Positions 16,639-25,735 of a stretch of 64,000 nucleotides of DNA are shown here, one piece after another. This DNA is from Pararhizobium gei (GTDB lineage: Bacteria > Pseudomonadota > Alphaproteobacteria > Rhizobiales > Rhizobiaceae): assembly GCF_029223885.1 (NCBI RefSeq), contig NZ_CP119409.1, positions 1,638,001-1,702,000 of the forward strand, in the 5' to 3' direction. A program made the position numbers and the translations under genes. A model generated the notes under the pieces. The model saw only the letters and a list, made by a program, of their open reading frames with translations. It had not been told where the DNA came from and did not search any database. Position 1 is the first letter of the stretch. Each line of letters begins with the position of its first letter.

Positions 16639-18303
16639 ATGAGCGACAGACAAGAACTGCCCGAACGCGAGTCCATGGAATTCGACGTGGTGATCGTTGG
16701 TGCGGGGCCGGCGGGTCTTTCTGCGGCCATCCGGCTGAAGCAGGTGAACCCGGAGCTTTCGGTCGTGGTCGTGGAAAAGGGCGCCGAAGTCGGCGCACAT
16801 ATCCTGTCGGGCGCGGTCGTCGATCCGCTGGGCATGGACCGTCTTCTGCCGGGTTGGCGCGAAGAGGAGGGGCATCCCTTCAAGACCAAGGTGATTGACG
16901 ACCAATTCCTGCTGCTCGGCCCGGCCGGATCGATCCGCCTGCCCAACTTCGCCATGCCGCCGCTGATGAACAATCACGGCAACTATATCGTCTCGCTCGG
17001 CAATGTCTGTCGGTGGCTGGCCGAAAAGGCGGAAGGCCTGGGTGTCGAGATCTATCCGGGTTTCGCCGCTACCGAGGTTCTCTACAATGAACAGGGTGCC
17101 GTGACCGGGATCGCCACCGGCGATATGGGCATTGAGAAGAACGGCGAGCCCGGCCAAAACTTTGCCCGCGGCATGGAACTGCTCGGCAAGTACACGCTGA
17201 TCGGCGAGGGCGTGCGCGGTTCGCTCGCCAAGCAACTGATCGCCAAATTCGATCTGTCGAAAGACCGCGAGCCGCAAAAATACGGGCTCGGCATCAAGGA
17301 GCTCTGGCAGGTCAAGCCGGAGAACCACAAGCAAGGCCTCGTCCAGCATTCCTTTGGCTGGCCGCTTGGCATGAAGACGGGCGGCGGCTCCTTCCTCTAC
17401 CATCTCGAGGACAACATGGTTGCCGTCGGCTTTGTCGTGCACCTGAATTACAAGAATCCCTATCTCTATCCGTTCGAGGAATTCCAGCGTTTCAAGACGC
17501 ATCCGGCGATCCGCGGCACTTTCGAGGACGGCAAGCGCCTGTCCTACGGCGCCCGCGCCATCACCGAGGGCGGCTACCAGTCGGTTCCGAAACTGTCTTT
17601 CCCCGGCGGCGCCCTCATCGGCTGTTCCGCCGGTCTGGTCAACGTGCCGCGCATCAAGGGCAGCCACAATGCCGTGCTCTCGGGCATGCTGGCGGCTGAA
17701 AAGATCGCCGATGCGATCGCGGCAGGCCGCGCCAATGACGAGGTCGTCGAGATCGAGAACGGCTGGCGCGACAGCGCCATCGGCTCCGACCTCAAGAAGG
17801 TGCGCAACGTCAAGCCGCTCTGGTCGAAGTTCGGCACCGCGCTCGGCGTGGCGCTGGGCGGGCTCGACATGTGGACCAATACGCTGCTCGGCTTCTCCTT
17901 CTTCGGCACGCTGAAGCATGGCAAGACGGATGCGCAGGCGCTGGAGCCGGCCGCAAAGCACAAGCCGATCGCCTATCCGAGGCCGGATGGCGTGCTGACC
18001 TTCGACCGCCTCTCCTCGGTGTTCCTGTCGAACACCAATCACGAGGAAGACCAGCCGGTGCATCTGAAGGTCAAGGACATGGAGCTGCAGAAGCGTTCCG
18101 AGCACGACAACTATGCCGGGCCTTCGACACGCTACTGTCCGGCCGGCGTCTACGAATGGGTGGAGAAGGACGGCGACGAGGTCTTCGTCATCAACGCCCA
18201 GAACTGCGTCCACTGCAAGACCTGCGACATCAAGGACCCCAACCAGAACATCACCTGGGTGCCGCCGCAGGGTGGTGAGGGGCCGGTCTATCCGAATATG
18301 TGA
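16639..18303 (+). CDS. Electron transfer flavoprotein-ubiquinone oxidoreductase
   Basis: 554 aa membrane-associated flavoprotein that passes electrons from ETF (acyl-CoA and amino acid dehydrogenases) to quinone. The FAD Rossmann motif VIVGAGPAGLSAAIRL lies at about 17-32. The C-terminal ferredoxin-like domain supplies the [4Fe-4S] ligands: RYCPAG and NCVHCKTCDIKDP. The ATG at 16639 was chosen for the ggag before it and because the conserved N-terminus (MSDRQELPERESMEFDVV) begins there; the frame is open to 16501. It ends 6 bp from the convergent vapC. Confidence 0.95.
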   Translation: MSDRQELPERESMEFDVVIVGAGPAGLSAAIRLKQVNPELSVVVVEKGAEVGAHILSGAVVDPLGMDRLLPGWREEEGHPFKTKVIDDQFLLLGPAGSIRLPNFAMPPLMNNHGNYIVSLGNVCRWLAEKAEGLGVEIYPGFAATEVLYNEQGAVTGIATGDMGIEKNGEPGQNFARGMELLGKYTLIGEGVRGSLAKQLIAKFDLSKDREPQKYGLGIKELWQVKPENHKQGLVQHSFGWPLGMKTGGGSFLYHLEDNMVAVGFVVHLNYKNPYLYPFEEFQRFKTHPAIRGTFEDGKRLSYGARAITEGGYQSVPKLSFPGGALIGCSAGLVNVPRIKGSHNAVLSGMLAAEKIADAIAAGRANDEVVEIENGWRDSAIGSDLKKVRNVKPLWSKFGTALGVALGGLDMWTNTLLGFSFFGTLKHGKTDAQALEPAAKHKPIAYPRPDGVLTFDRLSSVFLSNTNHEEDQPVHLKVKDMELQKRSEHDNYAGPSTRYCPAGVYEWVEKDGDEVFVINAQNCVHCKTCDIKDPNQNITWVPPQGGEGPVYPNM

Positions 18304-18309
18304 GTGATG

Positions 18310-18675
18310 TCAGCGGTTGTAGCCGACGCCGAAGGAGGCAGCGATTTCGGCCAGCCGTTTGTCGCGGGTCCAAAGGCATGCCTCCGGCGTCAAAAGAGTC
18401 GATGCCAGTAAATGGACATCAATATATCCGACGCCTCGTCCGTAGAGTCGATGTTCACGAACCAGATAGAGAACATCGTCGTCCCGTGCCTTTGTTGCCA
18501 AAGGAAATTTCGAAAGACCGCGCATCGTGAAATCGTAACGCGGGATACTGCCCAACCCGATCTCTCCGATCACAAAAGGGTGCATCAGGACGCTGCTGCT
18601 CTCCAAAAGAGCCTGCAATTCTTCGACGGGCGCGCGAAGATGGTCGATCCAGACAGAGGCATCGACAAGTATCAT
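18310..18675 (-). CDS. vapC: PIN-domain toxin VapC
   Basis: 121-aa PIN ribonuclease. The acidic active site is visible: Asp5 in MILVDASVWIDHLR, Glu in VIGEIGLGS, Asp in GYIDVHLLAS and WTRDKRL near the end. Type II toxins of this kind usually cleave tRNA or rRNA. Its ATG shares one base with the vapB stop (TAATG), so translation is coupled. It ends only 6 bp from the ETF-QO stop. Confidence 0.92.
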   Translation of the reverse strand: MILVDASVWIDHLRAPVEELQALLESSSVLMHPFVIGEIGLGSIPRYDFTMRGLSKFPLATKARDDDVLYLVREHRLYGRGVGYIDVHLLASTLLTPEACLWTRDKRLAEIAASFGVGYNR

Positions 18676-18869
18676 TATGCGCCAAATCGCCGACGCGGGG
18701 GTGCCTCGATGTCCGGCGCGCTGCCTCCCAGTCTCGATAGCCGCCGCGCTGCCTCTCTTTGGACAAGAGCGGTCAACGCCTCTTTTATGACGGCAGCCGT
18801 CTCCTCGATGCCTGAAAATTCCTTGGCATCGGCAAGCAACGCGTCGTCAATTGTCACGGTGGTTCGCAT
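18675..18869 (-). CDS. vapB: VapB-type antitoxin
   Basis: 64 aa, starting MRTTVTIDDALLADAKEF, a ribbon-helix-helix N-terminus that would bind the operator. The C-terminal tail rich in Arg and Pro (RLSRLGGSAPDIEAPPRRR) is the probable VapC-neutralising part. I chose the internal ATG at 18869 rather than the upstream alternative at 18899 because the RHH strand begins there. It overlaps vapC by one base. Confidence 0.9.
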   Translation of the reverse strand: MRTTVTIDDALLADAKEFSGIEETAAVIKEALTALVQREAARRLSRLGGSAPDIEAPPRRRFGA

Positions 18870-19032
18870 TTGCCTACTCCACAGCGTCAAAACCAGCATC
18901 AGTCTGCATCAATTTCAATTCGCAGGCCAACGAAAAATCATTGCGTGCAGAGTCCCAGGCGTCCCTTAACCCACCATTAACCATGTTTTCCTTAAGTTCG
19001 GTTGCGTCAACTCGATCTTAAGGAAACGCCTG

Positions 19033-19650
19033 ATGTCGCTTACCCGCCGTGGCCTGCTTCTCGGCATGTCCGCTCTCCTTGCCGGCTGCGTGACACGCGG
19101 GCCGGGTGCCGCGTTGAACTACGCGGCACTTCCGGGCGAAAAATTTCCGCTGCCGGCCATGCCGCTCGACAAGATCAAGCCGGAACTGCGCCGGCAGGAG
19201 GTCGCCTACGAGACTAAGCACGACGCGGGCACCATCGTCGTCGATACCCCGGCGCGCAGGCTCTATTATGTGCTGGGCGGCGGCAGGGCCATGCGTTACG
19301 GCATCGGCGTCGGCCGCAACGGCTACGCGCTGGCGGGCTCCGCCTATATCGGCCGCAAGGCCGAATGGCCAAGCTGGACGCCGACCGACAACATGATCCG
19401 CCGCGATCCCGGCCGCAACCGCAAATATGCCGGGGGTGTACCGGGCGGTCTCAGCAATCCGCTCGGCGCGCGCGCCATCTATCTCTATCGCGGCGGCAAC
19501 GACACCATGTTCCGCATTCACGGCACGACCCAGCCCTGGTCGATCGGCCAGGCCATGTCGAGCGGCTGCGTGCGCATGCTCAATCACGATGTCATCGACC
19601 TCTACGAGCGCGTCGAGCCCGGCGGCCGCGTCGTCGTCCTGCAGGCTTAA
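19033..19650 (+). CDS. L,D-transpeptidase (YkuD) lipoprotein
   Basis: 205 aa. A lipobox (LLAGC, Cys19) follows a short signal sequence, so it should be membrane-anchored in the periplasm. The YkuD catalytic motif is complete: HGTTQP (His163) and SSGCVRM (Cys179). These enzymes make 3-3 peptidoglycan cross-links or attach proteins to peptidoglycan; rhizobia carry many paralogues and are rich in 3-3 links. The convergent phosphatase gene ends 6 bp away. Confidence 0.92.
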   Translation: MSLTRRGLLLGMSALLAGCVTRGPGAALNYAALPGEKFPLPAMPLDKIKPELRRQEVAYETKHDAGTIVVDTPARRLYYVLGGGRAMRYGIGVGRNGYALAGSAYIGRKAEWPSWTPTDNMIRRDPGRNRKYAGGVPGGLSNPLGARAIYLYRGGNDTMFRIHGTTQPWSIGQAMSSGCVRMLNHDVIDLYERVEPGGRVVVLQA

Positions 19651-19656
19651 GCGTTC

Positions 19657-20226
19657 CTAGCCGCCAGGCTGGATGCGGCCCTCAACGGCGAGGGTGCCGT
19701 TTGGCGTCACGGAGACGAGGATGATCTCGCCGGATGAAACGCCGCCGCCGACGAGGGCGGTGATGTTGACCTGATGGGTGACGAGGATCGCCTTGTCCTG
19801 CGGCGACAAGGATGAAAGCAGCGTAACCACGTCGCGGGTCTGCTTCTGTCGGGTTGAGCTATCCTCGAAAAAGGAATTGAGGGCTGGCTCCTCGCGCGCC
19901 GTGCCGAGCCCGAGAAGACGCGCCGTGTCCCTCGTCCGGCACCACTGGCTGGTCAATACGCGGTTGACGGGGACACCGTGTGCACGGATCGCCGCGCCAA
20001 TGGCTTCGGCCTCGTCGCGGCCCCTTTGATCGAGATTGCGCTGTGTTGCGCAATCTCCGAGGCGGAAGTTAGCGGGATCACCTATTCCAGGGGCCGTTGC
20101 ATGGCGCATAAGAGCGTGCGTGCCCGGAAGCCGGAAGGTTGCCCAGGCATCGTTGTCCTGCGCACGTGCTGGGGATGTGCCCAGTGCGCAAAAGCACAAA
20201 GCCAGGATGATGCGCTGCCATGCCAT
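19657..20226 (-). CDS. Exported histidine phosphatase family protein
   Basis: About 189 aa with a signal peptide (MAWQRIILALCFCALGTSPARA) and a phosphoglycerate-mutase-like fold. The first catalytic block reads LMRHATAPG (RHA where most members have RHG); the second His is in LVTHQVNITAL. LTSQWCRTRDTA is the usual substrate-proximal block. The natural substrate is unknown. The start at 20226 begins the signal peptide directly; an alternative lies at 20256. Confidence 0.85.
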   Translation of the reverse strand: MAWQRIILALCFCALGTSPARAQDNDAWATFRLPGTHALMRHATAPGIGDPANFRLGDCATQRNLDQRGRDEAEAIGAAIRAHGVPVNRVLTSQWCRTRDTARLLGLGTAREEPALNSFFEDSSTRQKQTRDVVTLLSSLSPQDKAILVTHQVNITALVGGGVSSGEIILVSVTPNGTLAVEGRIQPGG

Positions 20227-20384
20227 GAGCCGTCTCCATGTTGATGAACGATACATGGCGCATCACTCTGCGCCGGCAAGCGGCGCGGCCTTTTGTCGGC
20301 ATTCATGGCACGAAGGACGGTGCTCCCAGCACCTGTAGAGAAGACCCTTGCGGAGAGGCGGCATCGACCGATCCAGTCGCGAAA

Positions 20385-20411
20385 GATCCGCAGGTGCTGC
20401 ACCTGCGGATC
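20385..20411 (-). terminator. Terminator of the DoxX gene
   Basis: Perfect 12-bp stem gatccgcaggtg / cacctgcggatc with a 3-nt loop, 12 bp beyond the doxX-type gene stop, followed on the minus strand by ctttc. Confidence 0.7.
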
Positions 20412-20422
20412 CTCGTATGCCA

Positions 20423-20860
20423 TCAGGCGTTCGCGTATTCGCGGCGGGCGGCCGCGGGAGCGTCCTGCGGCACCGACTTCCAGGAGACGACCATCAGCGC
20501 GCCGATCACGGTGATATGCTCCATGACCACATAGAATTCGATGGTTTTCATCGGTTCCTGCATGGTCCAGAACGTGTGGGCGATGGGAATGGTCAGCGCC
20601 GTGAAGACCGCAAGCGCGCCGGCGCCGAGCCATGTCCAGCGGTTTGCAATAATCAGCGCCGAACCGCCGAGCTGGGTCACGATGACGGCAACCGCGTAGA
20701 GTGGCGCGGGTTCAAGCCCGAAATGGGACATCTCCGCGACTGCGGCATCAAAATCGACGAGCTTGGCAATGCCGCTCGCCCAGAAAATATAGGTCAGCAC
20801 GATGCGTGCCAGAATGCCGAATATGCGGCTTTCAAGAAGAGTACGAATAAAGGATGGCAT
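20423..20860 (-). CDS. DoxX family membrane protein
   Basis: 145 aa with four hydrophobic helices, beginning MPSFIRTLLESRIFGILARI. DoxX-like proteins are small inner-membrane proteins associated with quinone or redox metabolism, with no agreed single function. The start at 20860 is set by a GGAG six bases upstream; a TTG at 20872 would lack a ribosome site. A GC-rich hairpin (20887-20929) lies in its leader and a strong terminator follows. Confidence 0.82.
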   Translation of the reverse strand: MPSFIRTLLESRIFGILARIVLTYIFWASGIAKLVDFDAAVAEMSHFGLEPAPLYAVAVIVTQLGGSALIIANRWTWLGAGALAVFTALTIPIAHTFWTMQEPMKTIEFYVVMEHITVIGALMVVSWKSVPQDAPAAARREYANA

Positions 20861-21169
20861 TTTTGTCTCCAATGGCTGAGTTTAATGCCGTCCGCACCGG
20901 CCCGCGGGGTTCGGACCGGTCCGGACGGCGCGTCGTTCCGGCTGGGCGGACAGTCCGGTTCGTCGCCGGGGGTGTATAGGATGGCAAGGCGGGTTGCGGG
21001 CGTCCCCGGGGGAACTGCAGTCTTCGCCAGACACTGCCGTTGCGGCAATTGCGGCCGGACGCACCTTCGAAGCAAAAACTAAATTGCTGCTCAACACGGC
21101 CCGCCCTCACAATTTCACCAATGCGTCCCATATCATGCCTGCGGCACGGCGCCGTCACAAGGACCAGGA
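20861..21169. other. Divergent intergenic region DoxX gene / lipid kinase
   Basis: About 309 bp with no supported gene. It contains a 13-of-14-pair GC-rich hairpin (20887-20900 with 20916-20929; loop of 15 nt) close upstream of the DoxX start, and must carry the promoters of both flanking genes. Confidence 0.5.
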
Positions 21170-22066
21170 ATGAAGATCAAGGCCATTTTCAATCGCGACG
21201 GGGGCACGTTTCGCACCACGGATATGCAGGCCTACGGCCAGAAAGCCGAGGACGTTTTCCGCGAAGCCGGGCACCAGCTTGAAATTGCCGTCGTTTCCGG
21301 ATCGGACATGGGGGATGTGCTTGAGCAAACCGCGCGGCGCGACGATCTGGATGCGATGATCGCTGGAGGCGGGGACGGCACGATCTCGTCTGCTGCGGCG
21401 GTTGCCTGGAAAAACGGAATGCCGCTGGGCATCGTCCCGGCTGGAACCATGAATCTTTTTGCGCGGGCGCTGAAGCTGCCGCTCGATATCTGGAAGGTGC
21501 TGGATGTTCTGGCTGACAGTAAGATTATAGACGCCGATATCGGCAGCGCCAACGGTCGCGCCTTCGTGCATCAGTTTTCGATGGGCCTGCATGCGCGGAT
21601 GGTGCGCTACCGCGAATCCTACAGCTTTGCATCCCGCATCGGCAAGATCAGGGCCAGCACCCGGGCTGCCGTCGGGGTGATCTTCAATCCTCCGGAGTTT
21701 ATGATCGACTTCGACATGGACGGCAAGCGCGAGAGGCGCAAGGTTTCCGCCCTGTCTGTCGCCAACAATCATTTCGGAGCCAATAGCCTGATGTATGCCG
21801 ATGACGTGACGGGCGGCCATCTGGGCATCTATACCGCCCCGCCTCTGAAGCCGGCAGGCGTCGCCAAGCTGACGCTCGATATCCTGCGCGGAAAATTCCG
21901 GGAAAGCCCGCTGATCACCGAAATGAGCGGGGTCGCGATCGACCTGCATTTCCCGCATGCGCGCCGGGATACGAACTGCGTGATCGATGGCGAATTGCTG
22001 CCCGTCGGCCGTGATGTTGCGTTGCGCATCCATCCCGGCGAGCTGAAGGTTCTCGTGCCGAAATAG
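21170..22066 (+). CDS. Diacylglycerol-kinase-family lipid kinase
   Basis: 298 aa with the DAGK catalytic domain: ATP-binding GGGDGT at 66-71 and the PAGTMNLFARAL block near 85-96. Soluble or peripherally membrane-bound enzymes of this family (YegS/DgkB-like) phosphorylate diacylglycerol, ceramide-like lipids or phosphatidylglycerol. An aaggaccagga stretch before the ATG supplies the ribosome site. The convergent glycosyltransferase and the flippase-like protein beyond it suggest a small membrane-lipid cluster. Confidence 0.88.
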   Translation: MKIKAIFNRDGGTFRTTDMQAYGQKAEDVFREAGHQLEIAVVSGSDMGDVLEQTARRDDLDAMIAGGGDGTISSAAAVAWKNGMPLGIVPAGTMNLFARALKLPLDIWKVLDVLADSKIIDADIGSANGRAFVHQFSMGLHARMVRYRESYSFASRIGKIRASTRAAVGVIFNPPEFMIDFDMDGKRERRKVSALSVANNHFGANSLMYADDVTGGHLGIYTAPPLKPAGVAKLTLDILRGKFRESPLITEMSGVAIDLHFPHARRDTNCVIDGELLPVGRDVALRIHPGELKVLVPK

Positions 22067-22082
22067 GCCACTGCCCCTGCGA

Positions 22083-23102
22083 TCAGGCGCCCCTGTCGGT
22101 GCTGTCGAAAACCTTGCGCACGATATAGGGCGGCGTGTCGTTCTCGCCGGAATAGACACGGGCCATCATTTCCGCCAGGATTCCCGTCGTAATAAGCTGG
22201 ACCGAGGCGAGAAACAGCATGACCCCGACGATGAGCATTGGCCGCGCGCCGATATCGTTCCCCAGCACAAATTTGTCCGTGAACAGATAAATCAAAACGA
22301 GACCGCTCAACGCCCCGGCGGCGAGGCCGATCGAGCCGAAGAAGTGGCCGGGCCGCGCCTTGTAGCGCATGAAGAATAGCACGGACAGGAGATCGAGAAT
22401 GACCCGGAAGGTGCGGGAAATCCCGTATTTCGACGATCCGTGCTCGCGTGCGTGATGCGTCACCGGCATTTCGCCGATCCGGCTGCTCGGAACGACGCCC
22501 GCGACCCAGGCCGGAATGAAGCGGTGCATCTCGCCCATCAGCTTGACCTGCTTGATGATCGAGGCCTTGTAGATCTTCAGGCTGCAGCCGTAGTCGTGCA
22601 GCTTGACGCCGGTGATCTTGCCGATCAGGTGATTGGCGCACCAGGACGGAATCTTGCGCAGGAAAAGCCCGTCCTGCCGGTTCTTGCGCCATCCGACAAG
22701 CAGATCGAGTTCGCGTTCCTCGATGGCTGCGACCATGGCGGGAATGTCGCGCGGATCGTTCTGGAGGTCGCCGTCGAGGGTTGCGATCAGCCGTCCGGTC
22801 GCCGCGTCTATCCCGGCCTGCATGGCCGCGGTCTGACCGAAGTTGCGCTGGAGTTCAACAATCCGCAGATGAAGCAGCGGGTCGGCCAGTTCCTTGCGGG
22901 CATTTGCCAGCGTCGCATCGCTGCTGCCGTCATCGACGAGAATCAGTTCCCAACTGCCGGCAAACCCGCCCATTGCATCGCGAATCCGCGATACAAGCGG
23001 CCCGATGCTGTCCTCTTCGTTGAAAATCGGCACCACGATGGACAACTCGACCTGCTCGGCTGCGACTGCCTCGTCTTTATTCGCTTCCAGAATGGTATCC
23101 AC
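22083..23102 (-). CDS. GT2 glycosyltransferase, DPM1/ArnC-like, membrane-anchored
   Basis: 339 aa. The GT-A domain (about 20-235) has SIVVPIFNEEDSI, LVDDGSSD and the metal-binding LDGDLQNDP. Two C-terminal membrane helices follow (IGLAAGALSGLVLIYLF; MLIVGVMLFLASVQLI). The layout matches enzymes that load a sugar onto polyprenyl phosphate or modify envelope lipids. I prefer the GTG at 23102, which has AAGG at proper distance, over a TTG at 23108. It is divergent from the flippase-like gene, with 91 bp between them. Confidence 0.88.
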   Translation of the reverse strand: MDTILEANKDEAVAAEQVELSIVVPIFNEEDSIGPLVSRIRDAMGGFAGSWELILVDDGSSDATLANARKELADPLLHLRIVELQRNFGQTAAMQAGIDAATGRLIATLDGDLQNDPRDIPAMVAAIEERELDLLVGWRKNRQDGLFLRKIPSWCANHLIGKITGVKLHDYGCSLKIYKASIIKQVKLMGEMHRFIPAWVAGVVPSSRIGEMPVTHHAREHGSSKYGISRTFRVILDLLSVLFFMRYKARPGHFFGSIGLAAGALSGLVLIYLFTDKFVLGNDIGARPMLIVGVMLFLASVQLITTGILAEMMARVYSGENDTPPYIVRKVFDSTDRGA

Positions 23103-23193
23103 TGACAAAGCCTTTCAAATCCGCAGGTTCTCTCGCCCGAGTTCTCGTGATAACAGCCCTTTGCCATAGCATCGGACAGGAAAGTAGCAAGAG

Positions 23194-24150
23194 ATGAATG
23201 CAGGAGAGCATGCCGGACGCGGCTCCTGGCTTGTCCGCAACCGAATGACGGTGCTCTCTGTCATGGTCATCCTTGCCTATGCCGCCTTCGTGCAATGGAT
23301 CTGGGGCTGGCCGCAGCTTGCGGCGCAATGGCGAGAAATCGGTTATGCTCCCGTCTTCGGCGCTCTCATGCTGCTGGTCGCCACCTATTTCATCCGTTGC
23401 TACCGCATCTACGATTATTTCCATGACGGCGTCCGTGGCCGTTTCCTGTCTTTGTTTCGCGTCACGCAGATCCACAACCTGATGAACATCATGCTGCCTT
23501 TCCGGGCGGGGGAAACCAGTTTTCCGCTCCTGATGCGGACAGAATTCGCGATATCCCTGACCCGCAGCACCTCGGCGCTGCTGTTGATGCGCCTCTTGGA
23601 TCTCCACGCCCTGTGTGCCGCCGCGGGGATAGGCTTCGTCATGGAAAGCGGCAGGGGAGCCTATGCCTGGCTGCTGTGGGGCATCTTCCTTGTCGCACCG
23701 CTGCTGTTGTTTTGCCTGAAGGGCAGAGCCCTGGCCATCGCCGACCGGCATTTGCCGGAAAAGCTATCGAAATTTCTGGTCGAGATCGAAGCCGGACTTC
23801 CCGCGGACGCGGCCGGCTTTTTACGGGCCTGGTTGCTGACGATTCTCAACTGGGCCGCCAAGGTCGCCGTGCTCGTCTGGGCGCTGTTTTCGATCGGTGT
23901 CAGTCCGCTTGGTGCCTGCTTTGGCGGCGCGCTCGGCGGCGAACTGTCCTCGGTGCTGCCTGTTCATGCACCGGCCGGGGTCGGCACCTATCCGGCCGGT
24001 ATCACCGCCGGCGCGATCTCGTTCGGCGCTCCGGCCCACGGCGCGGGTCTCGATCTGCTTGCCGGTGCCGCCATCAATGTGCATGTACTGATCCTCGTAT
24101 CGGCGATTGCCGGCACGATCCTTTCGGTGCTTTTGTCGCCGCGGCGCTGA
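23194..24150 (+). CDS. Lysylphosphatidylglycerol-synthase-TM/flippase-like membrane protein
   Basis: 318 aa integral membrane protein of the UPF0104/AglD family (seven or eight helices). The conserved central block LPFRAGETSFPLL and the later GGELSSVLPVHAPAGVGTYPAG are diagnostic. Related domains move lipids (the N-terminal flippase part of MprF). No synthase domain is attached. Divergent pairing with a polyprenyl-type GT2 suggests that the two act on one glycolipid (inference). Confidence 0.82.
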   Translation: MNAGEHAGRGSWLVRNRMTVLSVMVILAYAAFVQWIWGWPQLAAQWREIGYAPVFGALMLLVATYFIRCYRIYDYFHDGVRGRFLSLFRVTQIHNLMNIMLPFRAGETSFPLLMRTEFAISLTRSTSALLLMRLLDLHALCAAAGIGFVMESGRGAYAWLLWGIFLVAPLLLFCLKGRALAIADRHLPEKLSKFLVEIEAGLPADAAGFLRAWLLTILNWAAKVAVLVWALFSIGVSPLGACFGGALGGELSSVLPVHAPAGVGTYPAGITAGAISFGAPAHGAGLDLLAGAAINVHVLILVSAIAGTILSVLLSPRR

Positions 24151-24152
24151 GT

Positions 24153-25655
24153 TTACTGGAAGGCGGTCTCGAAGAAGCTTCGCAGTTTTCGGGAATGCAG
24201 CTTTTCGGGCGGCATGGCAGCCAGTTTCTCGAGGGCAAGGATGCCGATCTGGAGGTGCTGGCTGACCTGCGTCTTGTAAAACGCTGTTGCCATGCCGGGC
24301 AGCTTCAATTCGCCGTGCAGCGGCTTGTCCGAGACGCACAGCAGCGTGCCGTAGGGAACACGGAAGCGAAAACCGTTGGCCGCGATCGTCGCCGATTCCA
24401 TATCGAGTGCGATGGCGCGCGATTGGGACAGGCGCTTCACCGGCCCGCGCTGGTCGCGCAGTTCCCAGTTGCGGTTGTCGATGGTGGCGACGGTTCCCGT
24501 CCGCATGATCCGCTTGAGGTCGTAGCCTTCATAGCCCGTCACTTCCGCGACGGCGTCCTGCATGGCCACCTGAACCTCGGCCAGGGCCGGGATCGGGATC
24601 CAGACGGGCAGGTCATCGTCAAGAACGTGGTCTTCGCGCACATAGGCATGCGCCAGCACATAGTCGCCCAGCCTCTGGCTGTTGCGCAAGCCCGCGCAGT
24701 GACCGAGCATCAGCCAGGCATGCGGACGAAGCACGGCGATATGGTCGGTAATCGTCTTGGCGTTGGACGGGCCGACGCCGATATTGACGACGGTGATGCC
24801 GCCATGGCCCTTCTTCTTCAGGTGGTAGGCAGGCATCTGCGGCATCCGGGCAAGCTGCAGGTCCGAATCGGGTTGGTCGGACCCTGCCTGCGTCCGGATA
24901 TTTCCCGGCTCCACGAAGCAGGTGTAGCCATTGCCGCCCTCGGCCATCTGCTGGCGTGCCCAGGCGGCGAACTCGTCGATATAAAACTGGTAGTTGGTGA
25001 ACAGCACGAAATTCTGGAAATGCGTGGCGCTGGTTGCCGTGTAATGGCTGAGCCTTGCCAGCGAATAATCGATCCGCTGGGCGGTAAAGGGCGCCAGGGG
25101 CGAAGGTTCGCCGGGTCCGGGCTCATAGGCGCCATTGGCGATCTCGTCGTCCGTTGTCGTCAGGTCCGGCGTATCGAAGAGGTCGCGCAGCGGCACCTCG
25201 ATGTTTTCGGCCATCGACGCCTCGACATAGGCCCCTTCTTCAAAGGCGAAGTGCAAGGGGATGGGCGTTGCCGATTCAGAGACTGTGATGCCGACGCCAT
25301 GGCTGCGGATCAACAGGCCGAGTTGCTCCTTGAGGTAATGGCGAAAGAGTTTCGGCCGTGTCACCGTGGTGGTGTAGACGCCGGGCGCGCTGACATAGCC
25401 GTAGGACAGCCGCGAATCGACATGGCTGAAGCTGCTGGTCTCGATGCTGACCTGCGGATAGCAGGCCCGAAAGCGAGAGGTCGGCGTACCCGTTCGCCCA
25501 AGTTCGGTGAAGGCATCGACGAGGAATTTCGTGTTGCGCTCATAAAGTTCCGTGAGTGCATCGACGGCTGCCGTCGCATCGTCAAAACTCTTCGGCGCAA
25601 AGGCCTCCGGTGTGGCCAGGGAGAGGGCGGATAAAGATGAGATTCGTGTGTTCAT
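24153..25655 (-). CDS. amn: AMP nucleosidase
   Basis: 500 aa cytoplasmic enzyme that hydrolyses AMP to adenine and ribose-5-phosphate, adjusting the adenylate pool. An N-terminal AMN-specific domain (about 1-190) precedes a purine-nucleoside-phosphorylase-like catalytic domain with NIGVGPSNAKTITDH and LDMESATIAANGF. Length is near the E. coli protein (484). It lies 2 bp from the convergent flippase-like gene. A long open frame on the opposite strand is a codon-bias shadow. Confidence 0.93.
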   Translation of the reverse strand: MNTRISSLSALSLATPEAFAPKSFDDATAAVDALTELYERNTKFLVDAFTELGRTGTPTSRFRACYPQVSIETSSFSHVDSRLSYGYVSAPGVYTTTVTRPKLFRHYLKEQLGLLIRSHGVGITVSESATPIPLHFAFEEGAYVEASMAENIEVPLRDLFDTPDLTTTDDEIANGAYEPGPGEPSPLAPFTAQRIDYSLARLSHYTATSATHFQNFVLFTNYQFYIDEFAAWARQQMAEGGNGYTCFVEPGNIRTQAGSDQPDSDLQLARMPQMPAYHLKKKGHGGITVVNIGVGPSNAKTITDHIAVLRPHAWLMLGHCAGLRNSQRLGDYVLAHAYVREDHVLDDDLPVWIPIPALAEVQVAMQDAVAEVTGYEGYDLKRIMRTGTVATIDNRNWELRDQRGPVKRLSQSRAIALDMESATIAANGFRFRVPYGTLLCVSDKPLHGELKLPGMATAFYKTQVSQHLQIGILALEKLAAMPPEKLHSRKLRSFFETAFQ

Positions 25656-25735
25656 GAGGCATTATAGAATGCCGCTTTTTACAAGCAAACGACAAGATGA
25701 CGTTCCGGGAAGACGGCGCGTCTAAAAAACCCCGG

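Noticed and set aside
23613..25634. 673-codon plus-strand frame opposite amn and overlapping the flippase-like gene
   Set aside because: Shadow of two genes with clear families; no motif of its own.
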